Assembly (NCBI GenBank): GCA_019312695.1
Contig: JAFDCT010000365.1
Location: 1 to 14,847, forward strand
Direction of reading: 5' to 3'
Length of the DNA stretch: 14,847 nucleotides
From: Deltaproteobacteria bacterium
GTDB taxonomy: Bacteria > Desulfobacterota > Desulfobulbia > Desulfobulbales > BM004
The translations under genes and the position numbers were made by a program. Of this stretch, positions 1 to 6,461 are shown one piece after another. The notes below the pieces were generated by a model. It was not told the origin of the DNA, searched no databases, and saw nothing but the letters and a program-made list of their open reading frames with translations. The stretch's first letter is position 1. Every line of letters begins with the position of its first letter.

Positions 1-26
1 CCGGTCAAAATGCTTACCTTTTTCAT
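1..26 (-). CDS. atpE: ATP synthase F0 subunit c, N-terminal fragment (cut by window edge)
   Basis: Reading leftward from 26, an ATG opens a frame giving MKKVSILT before the window ends. It is preceded by a strong Shine-Dalgarno (AAGGAGG on the minus strand, about 34-40) at good spacing, which makes this a real start. It lies directly downstream of atpB. In bacterial atp operons the gene after subunit a is normally subunit c, the ring-forming proton- or sodium-carrying rotor proteolipid. Only eight codons are visible, so the identity rests on position, not on the protein. The ion-binding helix that would show H+ or Na+ specificity is outside the window. Confidence 0.55.
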
Positions 27-99
27 CAGTTTTTTCCTCCTTAAGATTTATTATTTCGGCCTTCTTCCAACAAACTGTTTGAAAACAGTACAATATTCA

Positions 100-822
100 T
101 TAATGGGCGTGCTCCATGGCGCCCGAAAAGTAGAGAATGGAAAGCAGCACGAATACCAGGGCCTGGACCAGTGACACAAAGACACCGAGAAACAGGATCG
201 GCAGCGGGGCAAAGAAAGCACCGGCAAGCAGAAAGAGAATGCCAAGCAGTGTTTCCTTGGCCATGATATTGCCGAAGAGTCGGATGGACAGTGACAGGAT
301 CCTTGCCAGGTGGCTGATGACCTCAATGGGGAACATCAGGGGAATAAGCCACGGGATAGGTCCCATGAAGTGTTTAATATATTTGACGCCATGAAACTTG
401 ATGCCGAGAATATGGGTGGTGGTAAATACAATCAGGGTACACCCCAGGGTGATATTTATATTGGAAGTGGGCGACATGAAGCCCGGCATGAGGCCTATGA
501 GATTTGAGGTCAGGATATAAAAGGCAAAGGTTGCCAGCATGGGGAACATGAGCCTGGCGCCTTCTTCCCCCATATTCTCTGCCATAAAGCCCTCCAGGCC
601 GTCAATGATCAGTTCCCAGAAGTTCTGGCCTTTGCCGGGGATCATCTCCAGCTTGCCCAGGGTAAGCTTTGGCACGATAATAAGAAAGGCCATGACAAGC
701 CAGGTATAGGTCAAATGCGGTGAAACAATTTTTGCCAGGAGTGTATCTCCAACTGGTCCATGGGGAACAGGCAGACCGATTGTCTGAAGAATGACAGAGA
801 TAAATAGTATTGGATGTTCCAT
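100..822 (-). CDS. atpB: ATP synthase F0 subunit a
   Basis: A 240-residue polytopic membrane protein, the stator subunit that forms the two ion half-channels against the c-ring. The diagnostic stretch SLSIRLFGN (residues 178-185) carries the essential arginine (R181, equivalent to E. coli aR210). MSPTSNINITLG (about 116-127), usual in this family, is also present, and the C-terminal helix around Q220 and F224 fits the family. Length is in the normal bacterial range. The ATG at 822 lies 6 nt after the stop of the upstream atpI-like gene. A GAGG sits about 14 nt before the ATG, inside the upstream coding end, so translational coupling is likely. The F1 genes and atpF are not adjacent on the visible side, which suggests an F0 cluster separate from the F1 operon. 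Confidence 0.97.
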   Translation of the reverse strand: MEHPILFISVILQTIGLPVPHGPVGDTLLAKIVSPHLTYTWLVMAFLIIVPKLTLGKLEMIPGKGQNFWELIIDGLEGFMAENMGEEGARLMFPMLATFAFYILTSNLIGLMPGFMSPTSNINITLGCTLIVFTTTHILGIKFHGVKYIKHFMGPIPWLIPLMFPIEVISHLARILSLSIRLFGNIMAKETLLGILFLLAGAFFAPLPILFLGVFVSLVQALVFVLLSILYFSGAMEHAH

Positions 823-828
823 AGTTTT

Positions 829-1227
829 CTACGATGCCTCCTTTGCAGTCAGGGCAACTTTTCTGGCAGCTCCTGCTACCATGGTTCCGATGCTTATCAC
901 CACTGTTGAAAGTCCTACCACCAAGCCACCAAAATGAATGGCTTTATACTTCACAAGGAAGAACAGGATGAGGGCCAGGACTGTCAACCTTATGTAATAC
1001 ATGATTAAAAAACGGCCTTTGGCGCTATGTAATGGTCCTGACAGGACCCGGGTAATGTTTTTTTTCAGTAAAATAAAACTTATATTAGCGATCAGGCCGC
1101 CGATAAAAAGCCCCTTGGCAAAGTAAGGAGAAACAAGAAATCCACCTGCGGCAGTCATAACGACCAGCAGCAGCCAGTTCAGGCGCCCCATTCTGTCCAG
1201 GGGGAAATATGCATCATTATGCGCCAA
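829..1227 (-). CDS. atpI: ATP synthase subunit I-like membrane protein (AtpI/UncI type)
   Basis: A 132-residue protein with four predicted hydrophobic segments (about 17-34, 37-54, 72-92 and 97-119) separated by short basic loops. This architecture and the position just before atpB fit the ATP_synt_I family (AtpI/UncI), which in studied bacteria assists c-ring assembly. The start codon is TTG at 1227. It is supported by AGAGGA about 8 nt upstream on the minus strand, lying directly after the atpZ stop with an 11-nt intergenic gap. The sequence itself is poorly conserved in this family, so assignment is by topology and context. It is co-transcribed with its neighbours as part of a tight F0 cluster. 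Confidence 0.8.
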   Translation of the reverse strand: MAHNDAYFPLDRMGRLNWLLLVVMTAAGGFLVSPYFAKGLFIGGLIANISFILLKKNITRVLSGPLHSAKGRFLIMYYIRLTVLALILFFLVKYKAIHFGGLVVGLSTVVISIGTMVAGAARKVALTAKEAS

Positions 1228-1238
1228 GGGTTTTCCTC

Positions 1239-1463
1239 TTATAAGTCCTTACGCTTTGCCAGCATGTACAGGTTTTTGAACCCTGCAGCTATGCCAAATC
1301 CTAAAAAAATAAGGGTCAGCCAGGGGGCTGTTTTGCCCTTGAATACCTTATGGTCAAGCAGGTATCCGATTCCCACCCCAACAAATACCGAAGCAGCCAG
1401 GGTAAGACCAATGGTGGAGAAATCACCCAACAGCTTCATAATTTCTTTACGGCTGTTGGACAT
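1239..1463 (-). CDS. atpZ: AtpZ/AtpI family small membrane protein (ATPase gene 1 type)
   Basis: A 74-residue protein with two transmembrane segments (about 15-36 and 46-66). The first ends in SVFVGVGIGYLLD, a typical pattern of the family often annotated as F0F1-ATPase gene 1 or AtpZ. Members sit at the head of atp operons. In alkaliphilic Bacillus, AtpZ with AtpI has been linked to Ca2+/Mg2+ supply to the ATP synthase; whether that holds here is not known. The ATG at 1463 is preceded by CAGGAG at good spacing. It is the first gene of the visible atpZ-atpI-atpB-atpE run, so it probably marks the operon start. Its promoter should lie in 1464-1561. Confidence 0.85.
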   Translation of the reverse strand: MSNSRKEIMKLLGDFSTIGLTLAASVFVGVGIGYLLDHKVFKGKTAPWLTLIFLGFGIAAGFKNLYMLAKRKDL

Positions 1464-1497
1464 TTTTTACTCCTGAAAAGTGCAAAAAAACACCTGG

Positions 1498-1533
1498 CCA
1501 TGAAATAGAAAATCGTTCATTTTCCTATCATGG
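1498..1533. other. Imperfect inverted repeat between hemL and atpZ, overlapping a weak candidate promoter
   Basis: CCATGA..TAG.AAAAT on the left pairs with ATTTTC.CTA.TCATGG on the right around a CGTTC loop, about 14 pairs with two small bulges. On the minus strand a weak promoter-like pair, TTGACT (1550-1545) and TAGGAA (1527-1522) with a 17-nt spacer, overlaps it. It could therefore be an operator or a 5' leader hairpin for the atp cluster. As a terminator for hemL it is poor, because the nearest run of T on the minus strand is about 9 nt beyond the stem. Confidence 0.3.
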
Positions 1534-1561
1534 AGTGGGCCCAAAGTCAACGGCTTTTTTA

Positions 1562-2854
1562 CTATTTTTTGATTTTTTTGAATGACGATTCAGTCATTTC
1601 AAGGGCTTGTGCCAAATCTTCCTGGCTATGAGCGTCAGAAATAAAAGCGGCCTCGAATTGGGATGGGGCAAGCCAGATACCGCGCATCAGCATTTCACGG
1701 AAAAACCGCCCGTATCTTTCCGTATCGGACTTCATGGCTGACTTGAAATCCACCACAGGACCTGGGTTGAAGAATGTTGTCATCATTGAGCCCACCCTGT
1801 TCAAGGTGGTTTCGCCGGGCAGATATTTATCAGCAAGCTTCTGCAGCTCGGCGGCAAAAGATTCTGCTTTTGCTTCCAGACGGTCATAAAATCCCGGCTC
1901 AGCCAATACCTGCAGGGTGGCAATACCAGCTGCCATTGCCAGGGGGTTGCCGGAAAGTGTGCCGGCCTGGTAGACCGGACCTTCAGGTGCAATCTGAGAC
2001 ATGATTTCCTTCTTGCCACCATAAGCACCTACCGGCAGACCGCCGCCGATGATTTTACCAAGGCAGGTCATGTCAGGCGCAATGTTGAATCTGCTTTGGG
2101 CTCCTCCCGGTGCCAGGCGAAACCCGTTGATGACCTCATCAAAAATAAGGACAATATTATGCTCTGTTGTCAATTCCCTAAGCTTTTCGAGAAAGCCCTC
2201 GGTTGGCGGTACAACACCCATATTGCCTGCAACCGGTTCAATAATGACACAGGCAATTTCCAGCGATTCGTCTGCCAGGGTTTTTTCCAGTGTTTCAAAA
2301 TCGTTGTACGGAATGGAGATGGTATTTTTGACAATATCATCCGGTACACCGGGGCTGCCTGGAATACCCAAAGTTATGACCCCTGATCCTGCCTGGACGA
2401 GAAATGAGTCAGCATGTCCGTGGTAACAGCCGTCAAATTTAACCACGACTTTTTTACCGGTATAGCCGCGGGCCAGACGAATGGCACTCATGGTTGCCTC
2501 CGTACCCGAACTGACAAAACGTACCTTATCCATGGCGGGAAAGGCATTGATAACCATTTCAGCCAGTTCAATTTCAAGAGGGGTGGGCGCGCCATAGCTT
2601 GTTCCATTTTCAAGGGCCTGCTGGATGGCGGTAACAACTTTTGGATGATTATGCCCAAGGATCATGGGGCCCCAGGAGCAGACGAAATCAATAAACTCAT
2701 TGTTGTCCACATCAATAATTTTTGACCCGGCGGCCTTTTTTACAAAAAGGGGATCACAGCCAACAGATTTACAGGCGCGCACCGGGCTGTTTACGCCTCC
2801 AGGAATCAGCTTCTGTGCCTTGCTGAAAAATAAGTTTGAGTTATCGATTTTCAT
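1562..2854 (-). CDS. hemL: Glutamate-1-semialdehyde 2,1-aminomutase
   Basis: A 430-residue PLP enzyme that converts glutamate-1-semialdehyde to 5-aminolevulinate in the C5 route to haem, sirohaem and corrinoids. Visible family features are [15 protein letters not shown] from residue 115 (cofactor phosphate binding), YHGHADS near 144-150, EPVAGNMG (206-213), FDEVINGFR (238-246) and [17 protein letters not shown], in which K267 is the expected Schiff-base lysine. The length equals the usual ~430 residues. The ATG at 2854 has GGAGGAAA about 8 nt upstream. A strong promoter on the minus strand at 3065-3036 implies a leader of about 175 nt. It is oriented toward the atp cluster, 98 nt away, with no good terminator between, so read-through into atpZ is possible. 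Confidence 0.97.
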   Translation of the reverse strand: MKIDNSNLFFSKAQKLIPGGVNSPVRACKSVGCDPLFVKKAAGSKIIDVDNNEFIDFVCSWGPMILGHNHPKVVTAIQQALENGTSYGAPTPLEIELAEMVINAFPAMDKVRFVSSGTEATMSAIRLARGYTGKKVVVKFDGCYHGHADSFLVQAGSGVITLGIPGSPGVPDDIVKNTISIPYNDFETLEKTLADESLEIACVIIEPVAGNMGVVPPTEGFLEKLRELTTEHNIVLIFDEVINGFRLAPGGAQSRFNIAPDMTCLGKIIGGGLPVGAYGGKKEIMSQIAPEGPVYQAGTLSGNPLAMAAGIATLQVLAEPGFYDRLEAKAESFAAELQKLADKYLPGETTLNRVGSMMTTFFNPGPVVDFKSAMKSDTERYGRFFREMLMRGIWLAPSQFEAAFISDAHSQEDLAQALEMTESSFKKIKK

Positions 2855-2913
2855 GGTCTCGTTTCCTCCACTGGTTGTTAAATATATTTGTAAAAGTTCG
2901 ATATAATCTTATT

Positions 2914-2950
2914 ATCGCCGCATCGTAACAAGCACGAGGCGATTTTTTTT
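2914..2950 (+). terminator. Terminator-like hairpin followed by eight T, in the hemL leader
   Basis: ATCGCC (2914-2919) pairs with GGCGAT (2938-2943), and an inner TCGT/ACGA pair (2923-2926 with 2934-2937) closes a 7-nt loop after a 3-nt bulge. T runs to 2950. On the plus strand this is the form of an intrinsic terminator, but no plus-strand gene ends here. It may stop antisense transcription coming out of hemL. On the minus strand the same bases form a hairpin in the hemL 5' leader, preceded by an A run. Confidence 0.45.
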
Positions 2951-3035
2951 GTACCTGTGACTATCTATTTTATTAAGCCCTGTTGAAGGCCGTGATATCT
3001 TAACGAATGTCTCATTATTGCTGAGTGAATTTAGG

Positions 3036-3065
3036 ACTATAGCATGGTATTTTTTATTTTGTCAA
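3036..3065 (-). promoter_or_regulatory. Sigma70-type promoter for hemL
   Basis: On the minus strand a perfect TTGACA (3065-3060) is followed by an 18-nt spacer and an extended -10, TGC-TATAGT (-10 hexamer at 3041-3036). Predicted start of transcription is near 3029, giving a leader of about 175 nt before the hemL ATG. This is the best promoter match seen in the window. Confidence 0.65.
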
Positions 3066-3138
3066 AAGCAAAACTTTTAGCCGCAGCAGACAAATTTCCA
3101 TACGGGCCTCAAAACCTTATAAATCCAAGAATTTTTCC

Positions 3139-3167
3139 TTGTCATAAGCAGATACAGTCGTTAAGAT
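3139..3167 (+). promoter_or_regulatory. Sigma70-type promoter for trxA-trxB-bamD
   Basis: TTGTCA (3139-3144) and TAAGAT (3162-3167) are separated by exactly 17 nt. Predicted transcription start is near 3174, 74 nt before the trxA ATG. The next coding region downstream on this strand is trxA. Confidence 0.55.
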
Positions 3168-3180
3168 GCCAACTCTCAGG

Positions 3181-3198
3181 CGTGATACACGTGATACA
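3181..3198 (+). repeat. Perfect 9-nt tandem direct repeat upstream of trxA
   Basis: CGTGATACA occurs twice in immediate succession, just downstream of the predicted transcription start of the trx genes. It could be a regulator binding site or a chance duplication. I do not recognise a known operator. Confidence 0.5.
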
Positions 3199-3247
3199 TA
3201 AGGTATATTTGCCGTTAATTTAAAATGAAATAATTGGAGTAGTTAAC

Positions 3248-3577
3248 ATGGCAGGAGACAATGTAAAACACTTAACTGATGCAGAATTTGAAGAGTATGT
3301 CCTGAAATCAGACTTGCCGAGCCTGGTTGACTTCTGGGCTCCGTGGTGTGGGCCCTGTAAGGCCATTGGCCCGGTGATTGAAGAGCTTGCAGATGAATAT
3401 GTCGGCAAGGTGCAGATTACCAAGATGAACGTTGATGATAATCCGACAACTCCCGGGAAATACAGTATTAGGGCTATACCGACCCTCATACTTTTCAAGG
3501 GTGGGGAAATTATTGACCAGGTCACCGGCGCCGTAGGTAAAACGCAACTCATCGCAATGCTTAAGAAAGTAGCATAA
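3248..3577 (+). CDS. trxA: Thioredoxin
   Basis: A 109-residue cytoplasmic disulfide reductase with the classical active site FWAPWCGPCK (C34 and C37), the preceding buried aspartate in LVDFW, and the cis-proline in RAIPTL (P78). Length is typical of a single-domain thioredoxin, with no signal peptide. A GGAG about 9 nt before the ATG supports the start. It is followed 33 nt later by trxB, so the reductant and its reductase appear co-transcribed from the promoter at 3139-3167. In anaerobes thioredoxin supplies electrons to ribonucleotide reductase, peroxiredoxins and methionine sulfoxide reductase; the specific partners are not shown here. Confidence 0.97.
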   Translation: MAGDNVKHLTDAEFEEYVLKSDLPSLVDFWAPWCGPCKAIGPVIEELADEYVGKVQITKMNVDDNPTTPGKYSIRAIPTLILFKGGEIIDQVTGAVGKTQLIAMLKKVA

Positions 3578-3610
3578 CAAGAATTATAGTTCATCACCGA
3601 TCGCTTCATA

Positions 3611-4540
3611 ATGGCAAAAACCGACTACCAACTCATTATTCTCGGAGGTGGTCCGGCCGGCCTGACCGCTGGGTTATATGCTGCCAGGGATAGACTAAAA
3701 GTTCTGCTGGTTGAAAAAGGAGTTGTGGGCGGTCAGGTCCTGGTCACGGACTGGATTGACAACTATCCAGGTTTTCCGGAAGGCGTTACAGGAAGTGAAC
3801 TGGTTGAAAAAATGGCTGCCCAGGCCGCACGGTTTGAGCTTGAGACAAAAAACGGTAATGTGGTCAAAATCAACCTCACCGATGAGATAAAGAAATTGAT
3901 TCTGGAAAGCGGTGAGGAGTTAACCTGTCAGGCACTGATCATCTGCACCGGCGCTCGCCCCAATAAGCTGGGCATCGCGGGTGAGGATGAATTTACCGGC
4001 AAGGGTGTTTCTTACTGCGCCACCTGTGATGGCCCTTTCTATCGTGATCAGGAAATACTTGTTGTCGGCGGCGGCGATACAGCAATTCAGGAGGCAGAAT
4101 TTCTGACAAAATTTGCCAGGAAGGTGACCGTGGTCCACAGACGGGATACTTTGAGAGCTACGAAGATTTTACAGGAAAAGGCTTTCGCCAACGAGCGTAT
4201 TGATTTTATCTGGAATTCAAATGTCGTTGCCATAGAAGGAGAAAAGGAAGTTGAGCGGGTAAAGCTCCGGAATATTGACGGTGAGGAGAAGGAGATCGCT
4301 GCCAGCGGTGTTTTCATCCTGATCGGTACCATCCCGAACAACGAGATGTTGCCGCTGGAAAAGCTTGGTGCCGACGAGTATGGATTTATAAAGACAGACG
4401 ATGATATGCGGACCAAAGTGCCGGGAGTCATGGCAGCAGGAGATATACGCAGCAAGACCGTCAGGCAGATCATTAATGGCGCTGGAGAGGGGGCCGTTGC
4501 GGCAATTGCTTCTGAACACTACTTAAGCGGTTTGAACTGA
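3611..4540 (+). CDS. trxB: Thioredoxin reductase (NADPH, low-molecular-weight type)
   Basis: A 309-residue flavoprotein that reduces thioredoxin. Domain order is an N-terminal FAD segment with GGGPAGLTAG (12-21), an inserted NADPH domain with the redox motif CATC (C136, C139) and nucleotide loop GGGDTA (153-158), and a C-terminal FAD contact AAGDIR (275-280). VVHRRDTLRA (174-183) contains the HRRxxxR pattern that binds the NADPH 2'-phosphate, so NADPH is the likely donor. Length matches the family. The ATG at 3611 is the natural N terminus, although no clear Shine-Dalgarno lies before it. Translation may be coupled to trxA, whose stop is 33 nt upstream. Confidence 0.96.
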   Translation: MAKTDYQLIILGGGPAGLTAGLYAARDRLKVLLVEKGVVGGQVLVTDWIDNYPGFPEGVTGSELVEKMAAQAARFELETKNGNVVKINLTDEIKKLILESGEELTCQALIICTGARPNKLGIAGEDEFTGKGVSYCATCDGPFYRDQEILVVGGGDTAIQEAEFLTKFARKVTVVHRRDTLRATKILQEKAFANERIDFIWNSNVVAIEGEKEVERVKLRNIDGEEKEIAASGVFILIGTIPNNEMLPLEKLGADEYGFIKTDDDMRTKVPGVMAAGDIRSKTVRQIINGAGEGAVAAIASEHYLSGLN

Positions 4541-4560
4541 GCATTATAAAAATTTTTTCC

Positions 4561-5307
4561 ATGAAACACAAACATCTTATTATGTGCCTGCTGATGCTGT
4601 TGGTAACAGTTACGGCAACAGGCTGTTCCAAGGACAGATTTATGTCATCGCTTGGTTTCCGCCCGAGTTCAGCCGACACCCCGGAAGGTCTTGCTCTTAA
4701 GGGACTGGATTATTTCAACAGCGGTAAATATGAAAAGGCAAGGCGCTCCTTCGAGACCCTACTGAACCAGTATCCTTTCAGCGAGTATAGTCTTCTGGCC
4801 GAACTCAAAACAGCCGACAGCAATTATTATCTGAAAAACTATGAAGAGGCTTTGCTGCTGTATCGCGATTTCGAGGAACATCATCCCACCAACGAGGCCA
4901 TTCCCTATGTAATGCTGCAAATCGGCATGTGTTACTATAACCAGATAGACAAAATTGACCGGGACAGCTCCCCGGCAACTAATGCCATTTACTCATTTTC
5001 CAGGCAGCTCCAGGCCTTTCCCAATTCACCCTACAGTGAAGAGATTCGGGCCAGGATCATGGCTGCCCGGAATTTTCTGGCCAATCATGAATATTATGTG
5101 GCAAGTTTTTATGAGAGGACATACGCCTATGAGGAAGCGAAAGCTCGCCTTGAATACCTCCTGCGGCAATACCCGGATACCATTATTGCCCCAAAAGCGG
5201 AAATGCTTCTTTATGACTTGCGAAACGACAATCCTCCCGGCAGGACCCTCTTGGGCTGGCTGCCTAAATCTTTGCCGGACTGGGAAGACTTCACTCCGGA
5301 TGACTGA
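4561..5307 (+). CDS. bamD: Outer-membrane assembly lipoprotein, BamD (ComL/YfiO) family
   Basis: A 248-residue protein with a lipoprotein signal peptide: basic MKHKH start, hydrophobic core to about residue 19, then the lipobox-like TATGC with lipidated C22. The mature part consists of TPR-like helical pairs, for example GLDYFNSGKYEKARRSFETLL and a later YEEALLLYRDFEEHHP. This is the layout of BamD, the essential lipoprotein that works with BamA to insert beta-barrel proteins in the outer membrane. It implies a diderm organism. It begins 20 nt after the trxB stop without a clear Shine-Dalgarno and ends before a strong terminator, so it is probably the last gene of the trx transcript. A generic TPR lipoprotein such as a CpoB-like protein is a less likely alternative. 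Confidence 0.85.
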   Translation: MKHKHLIMCLLMLLVTVTATGCSKDRFMSSLGFRPSSADTPEGLALKGLDYFNSGKYEKARRSFETLLNQYPFSEYSLLAELKTADSNYYLKNYEEALLLYRDFEEHHPTNEAIPYVMLQIGMCYYNQIDKIDRDSSPATNAIYSFSRQLQAFPNSPYSEEIRARIMAARNFLANHEYYVASFYERTYAYEEAKARLEYLLRQYPDTIIAPKAEMLLYDLRNDNPPGRTLLGWLPKSLPDWEDFTPDD

Positions 5308-5333
5308 TACCTGTATTAAAAATTATCAGGATA

Positions 5334-5372
5334 AGAAAAGCCGTGCGGAACTCAATTCCACACGGCTTTTCT
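5334..5372. terminator. Strong bidirectional intrinsic terminator
   Basis: A 12-bp perfect stem, AGAAAAGCCGTG (5334-5345) with CACGGCTTTTCT (5361-5372), continues after one mismatch into GGAA/TTCC around a CTCAA loop. A and T runs within the stem allow it to act both ways. It lies between the convergent bamD and NIL/4Fe-4S genes and should end both transcripts. Confidence 0.9.
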
Positions 5373-5392
5373 GTTGACCTCTATCAAAAAAA

Positions 5393-5842
5393 CTAATGCA
5401 CTTCAAAGGCGGACTCGCTGAAGCCACTGATCCTTTCCTGGGAAACCTCCATGGCCTTAACAGGACAGACCGTCACACACAGGCCGCAGCCGCTGCACTT
5501 TTCAGCATCAAAAATTACTGCCATTTGTGGACGCTTGAGAGATAGGGCAGTTGTGGGGCAGATCCCGGTGCAGGCACCGCACTGGAAACAGCGCTCGTCA
5601 TCGCGATGAATTGAGGTGGCAACACTTTCGGCCTTGACACCAAGCCCTTTGAGATAGGCGAGGCCCTTCTTGATATTTTCCTTATGGCCCCGGAGTTCGA
5701 GAATCATCACTCCTTCATGTTGAGGCAGAATTGTTGCCTTGAGGATATTGAACTCAACATCAAACTGCCTTACAAGCTGGCAGATGATGGGCTGGTCAAC
5801 TATGTCCTTGGGGAATTTCAGTATATAGATCCTGGTAAACAC
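5393..5842 (-). CDS. NIL domain plus dicluster 4Fe-4S ferredoxin protein
   Basis: A 149-residue protein. Residues 1-75 have the look of a NIL domain (the small domain also found at the C terminus of MetN-type ABC ATPases). Residues 80-132 are a bacterial ferredoxin with two [4Fe-4S] sites, CFQCGACTGICP (C85, C88, C91, C95) and CSGCGLCVTVCP (C116, C119, C122, C126). The start is GTG at 5842, supported by GAGG about 8 nt upstream. NIL-ferredoxins in methanogens and other anaerobes have been tied to homocysteine formation from sulfide together with a COG1900 protein. That partner is not in this window, so the role here is open. It probably acts as a cytoplasmic electron-transfer partner. It ends toward the terminator at 5334-5372. 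Confidence 0.85.
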   Translation of the reverse strand: MFTRIYILKFPKDIVDQPIICQLVRQFDVEFNILKATILPQHEGVMILELRGHKENIKKGLAYLKGLGVKAESVATSIHRDDERCFQCGACTGICPTTALSLKRPQMAVIFDAEKCSGCGLCVTVCPVKAMEVSQERISGFSESAFEVH

Positions 5843-5882
5843 GATTCGTACCTCACTGTTTTAATAATTTCATGTTGTGTTC

Positions 5883-6461
5883 CTATGGCAGTTCTTTATC
5901 AAGCTTCTCCACCAAATCTGCAAGAGATGCTTTTGTATCAATTGTTACCAGTTCCGTATGGGAAAGCTCAGTGGGCGATTCAAACCGTTGTTTCTGCTTC
6001 AGGTATATTTCCCACCGGCCGTCAGATACCGCAGTTGGGTCCTTCTCCCTTGTATTCATGCGGTGTTTCATCTCGACCTCAGAACATTGGCAGAGGATGA
6101 AATATACCTGACAGTTCAACTTTTTGGCAAGAGCCCTGACACTCTGACGATTCCTGGCATACTGGTATGAGGCATCAAGGATTACTGAATTGCCCTGCTT
6201 CAAGTGTAATTCAGCCCTTTTAAGCAGGGCTTTGTAAGTTTTTTTGGAGAATTCCTCGCTGTAAATACCAGTATCAATTGCATGGCGCTGGCTCTCAGCC
6301 GGGGTGATGCCTGCCAGTTCCTTGCGAACCCGGTCTGAATTGTAGTACTCCAGTTGTTTATGTTTGGCCCAGGCCATGGCAAGAGTACTTTTGCCTGTGG
6401 CTATCATGCCAAAAAAGACATAGAGCACAGGGGTTTTCTTTTCAGGTTCATTTACTGGCAT
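5883..6461 (-). CDS. P-loop kinase-like ATPase (COG0645 type), C-terminal half of a commonly fused protein
   Basis: A 192-residue predicted kinase beginning MPVNEPEKKTP. It has a Walker A loop, FFGMIATGKST (residues 17-26), and a following YNSDRVRKELAG segment typical of small nucleotide-kinase-like P-loop proteins. A later VILDASYQ fits the usual hydrophobic strand and acidic residue. I chose ATG 6461 because the upstream in-frame ATG at 6539 would only add residues overlapping the preceding gene's conserved end. No good Shine-Dalgarno precedes 6461. The gene overlaps the APH-like gene by 14 nt in a +1-shifted frame, so translational coupling is expected. In many proteobacteria these two domains form one polypeptide of about 520 residues. 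The substrate is unknown. Confidence 0.8.
   Translation of the reverse strand: MPVNEPEKKTPVLYVFFGMIATGKSTLAMAWAKHKQLEYYNSDRVRKELAGITPAESQRHAIDTGIYSEEFSKKTYKALLKRAELHLKQGNSVILDASYQYARNRQSVRALAKKLNCQVYFILCQCSEVEMKHRMNTREKDPTAVSDGRWEIYLKQKQRFESPTELSHTELVTIDTKASLADLVEKLDKELP

Larger units (their letters stand above)
2855..3247. other. Divergent hemL/trxA intergenic region, no gene seen
   Basis: This 393-nt stretch contains no convincing coding frame. It holds a hemL promoter on the minus strand (3036-3065), a trxA promoter on the plus strand (3139-3167), a hairpin with a flanking T run (2914-2950) inside the hemL leader, and a 9-nt tandem direct repeat (3181-3198) in the trxA leader. The AT-rich composition is typical of a regulatory spacer. 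The 3066-3138 stretch between the two promoters shows nothing I can assign. Confidence 0.6.

Noticed and set aside
2875..2907. Plus-strand promoter TTGTTA ... TATAAT just before the 2914-2950 hairpin
   Set aside because: The spacer is 21 nt, too long. The transcript would be only the hairpin itself, so a small RNA gene is not supported.
6448..6461. Programmed frameshift joining the two kinase halves
   Set aside because: The junction AAA-TGA has no slippery heptamer or internal Shine-Dalgarno of the prfB kind. Coupled re-initiation at ATG 6461 is simpler.
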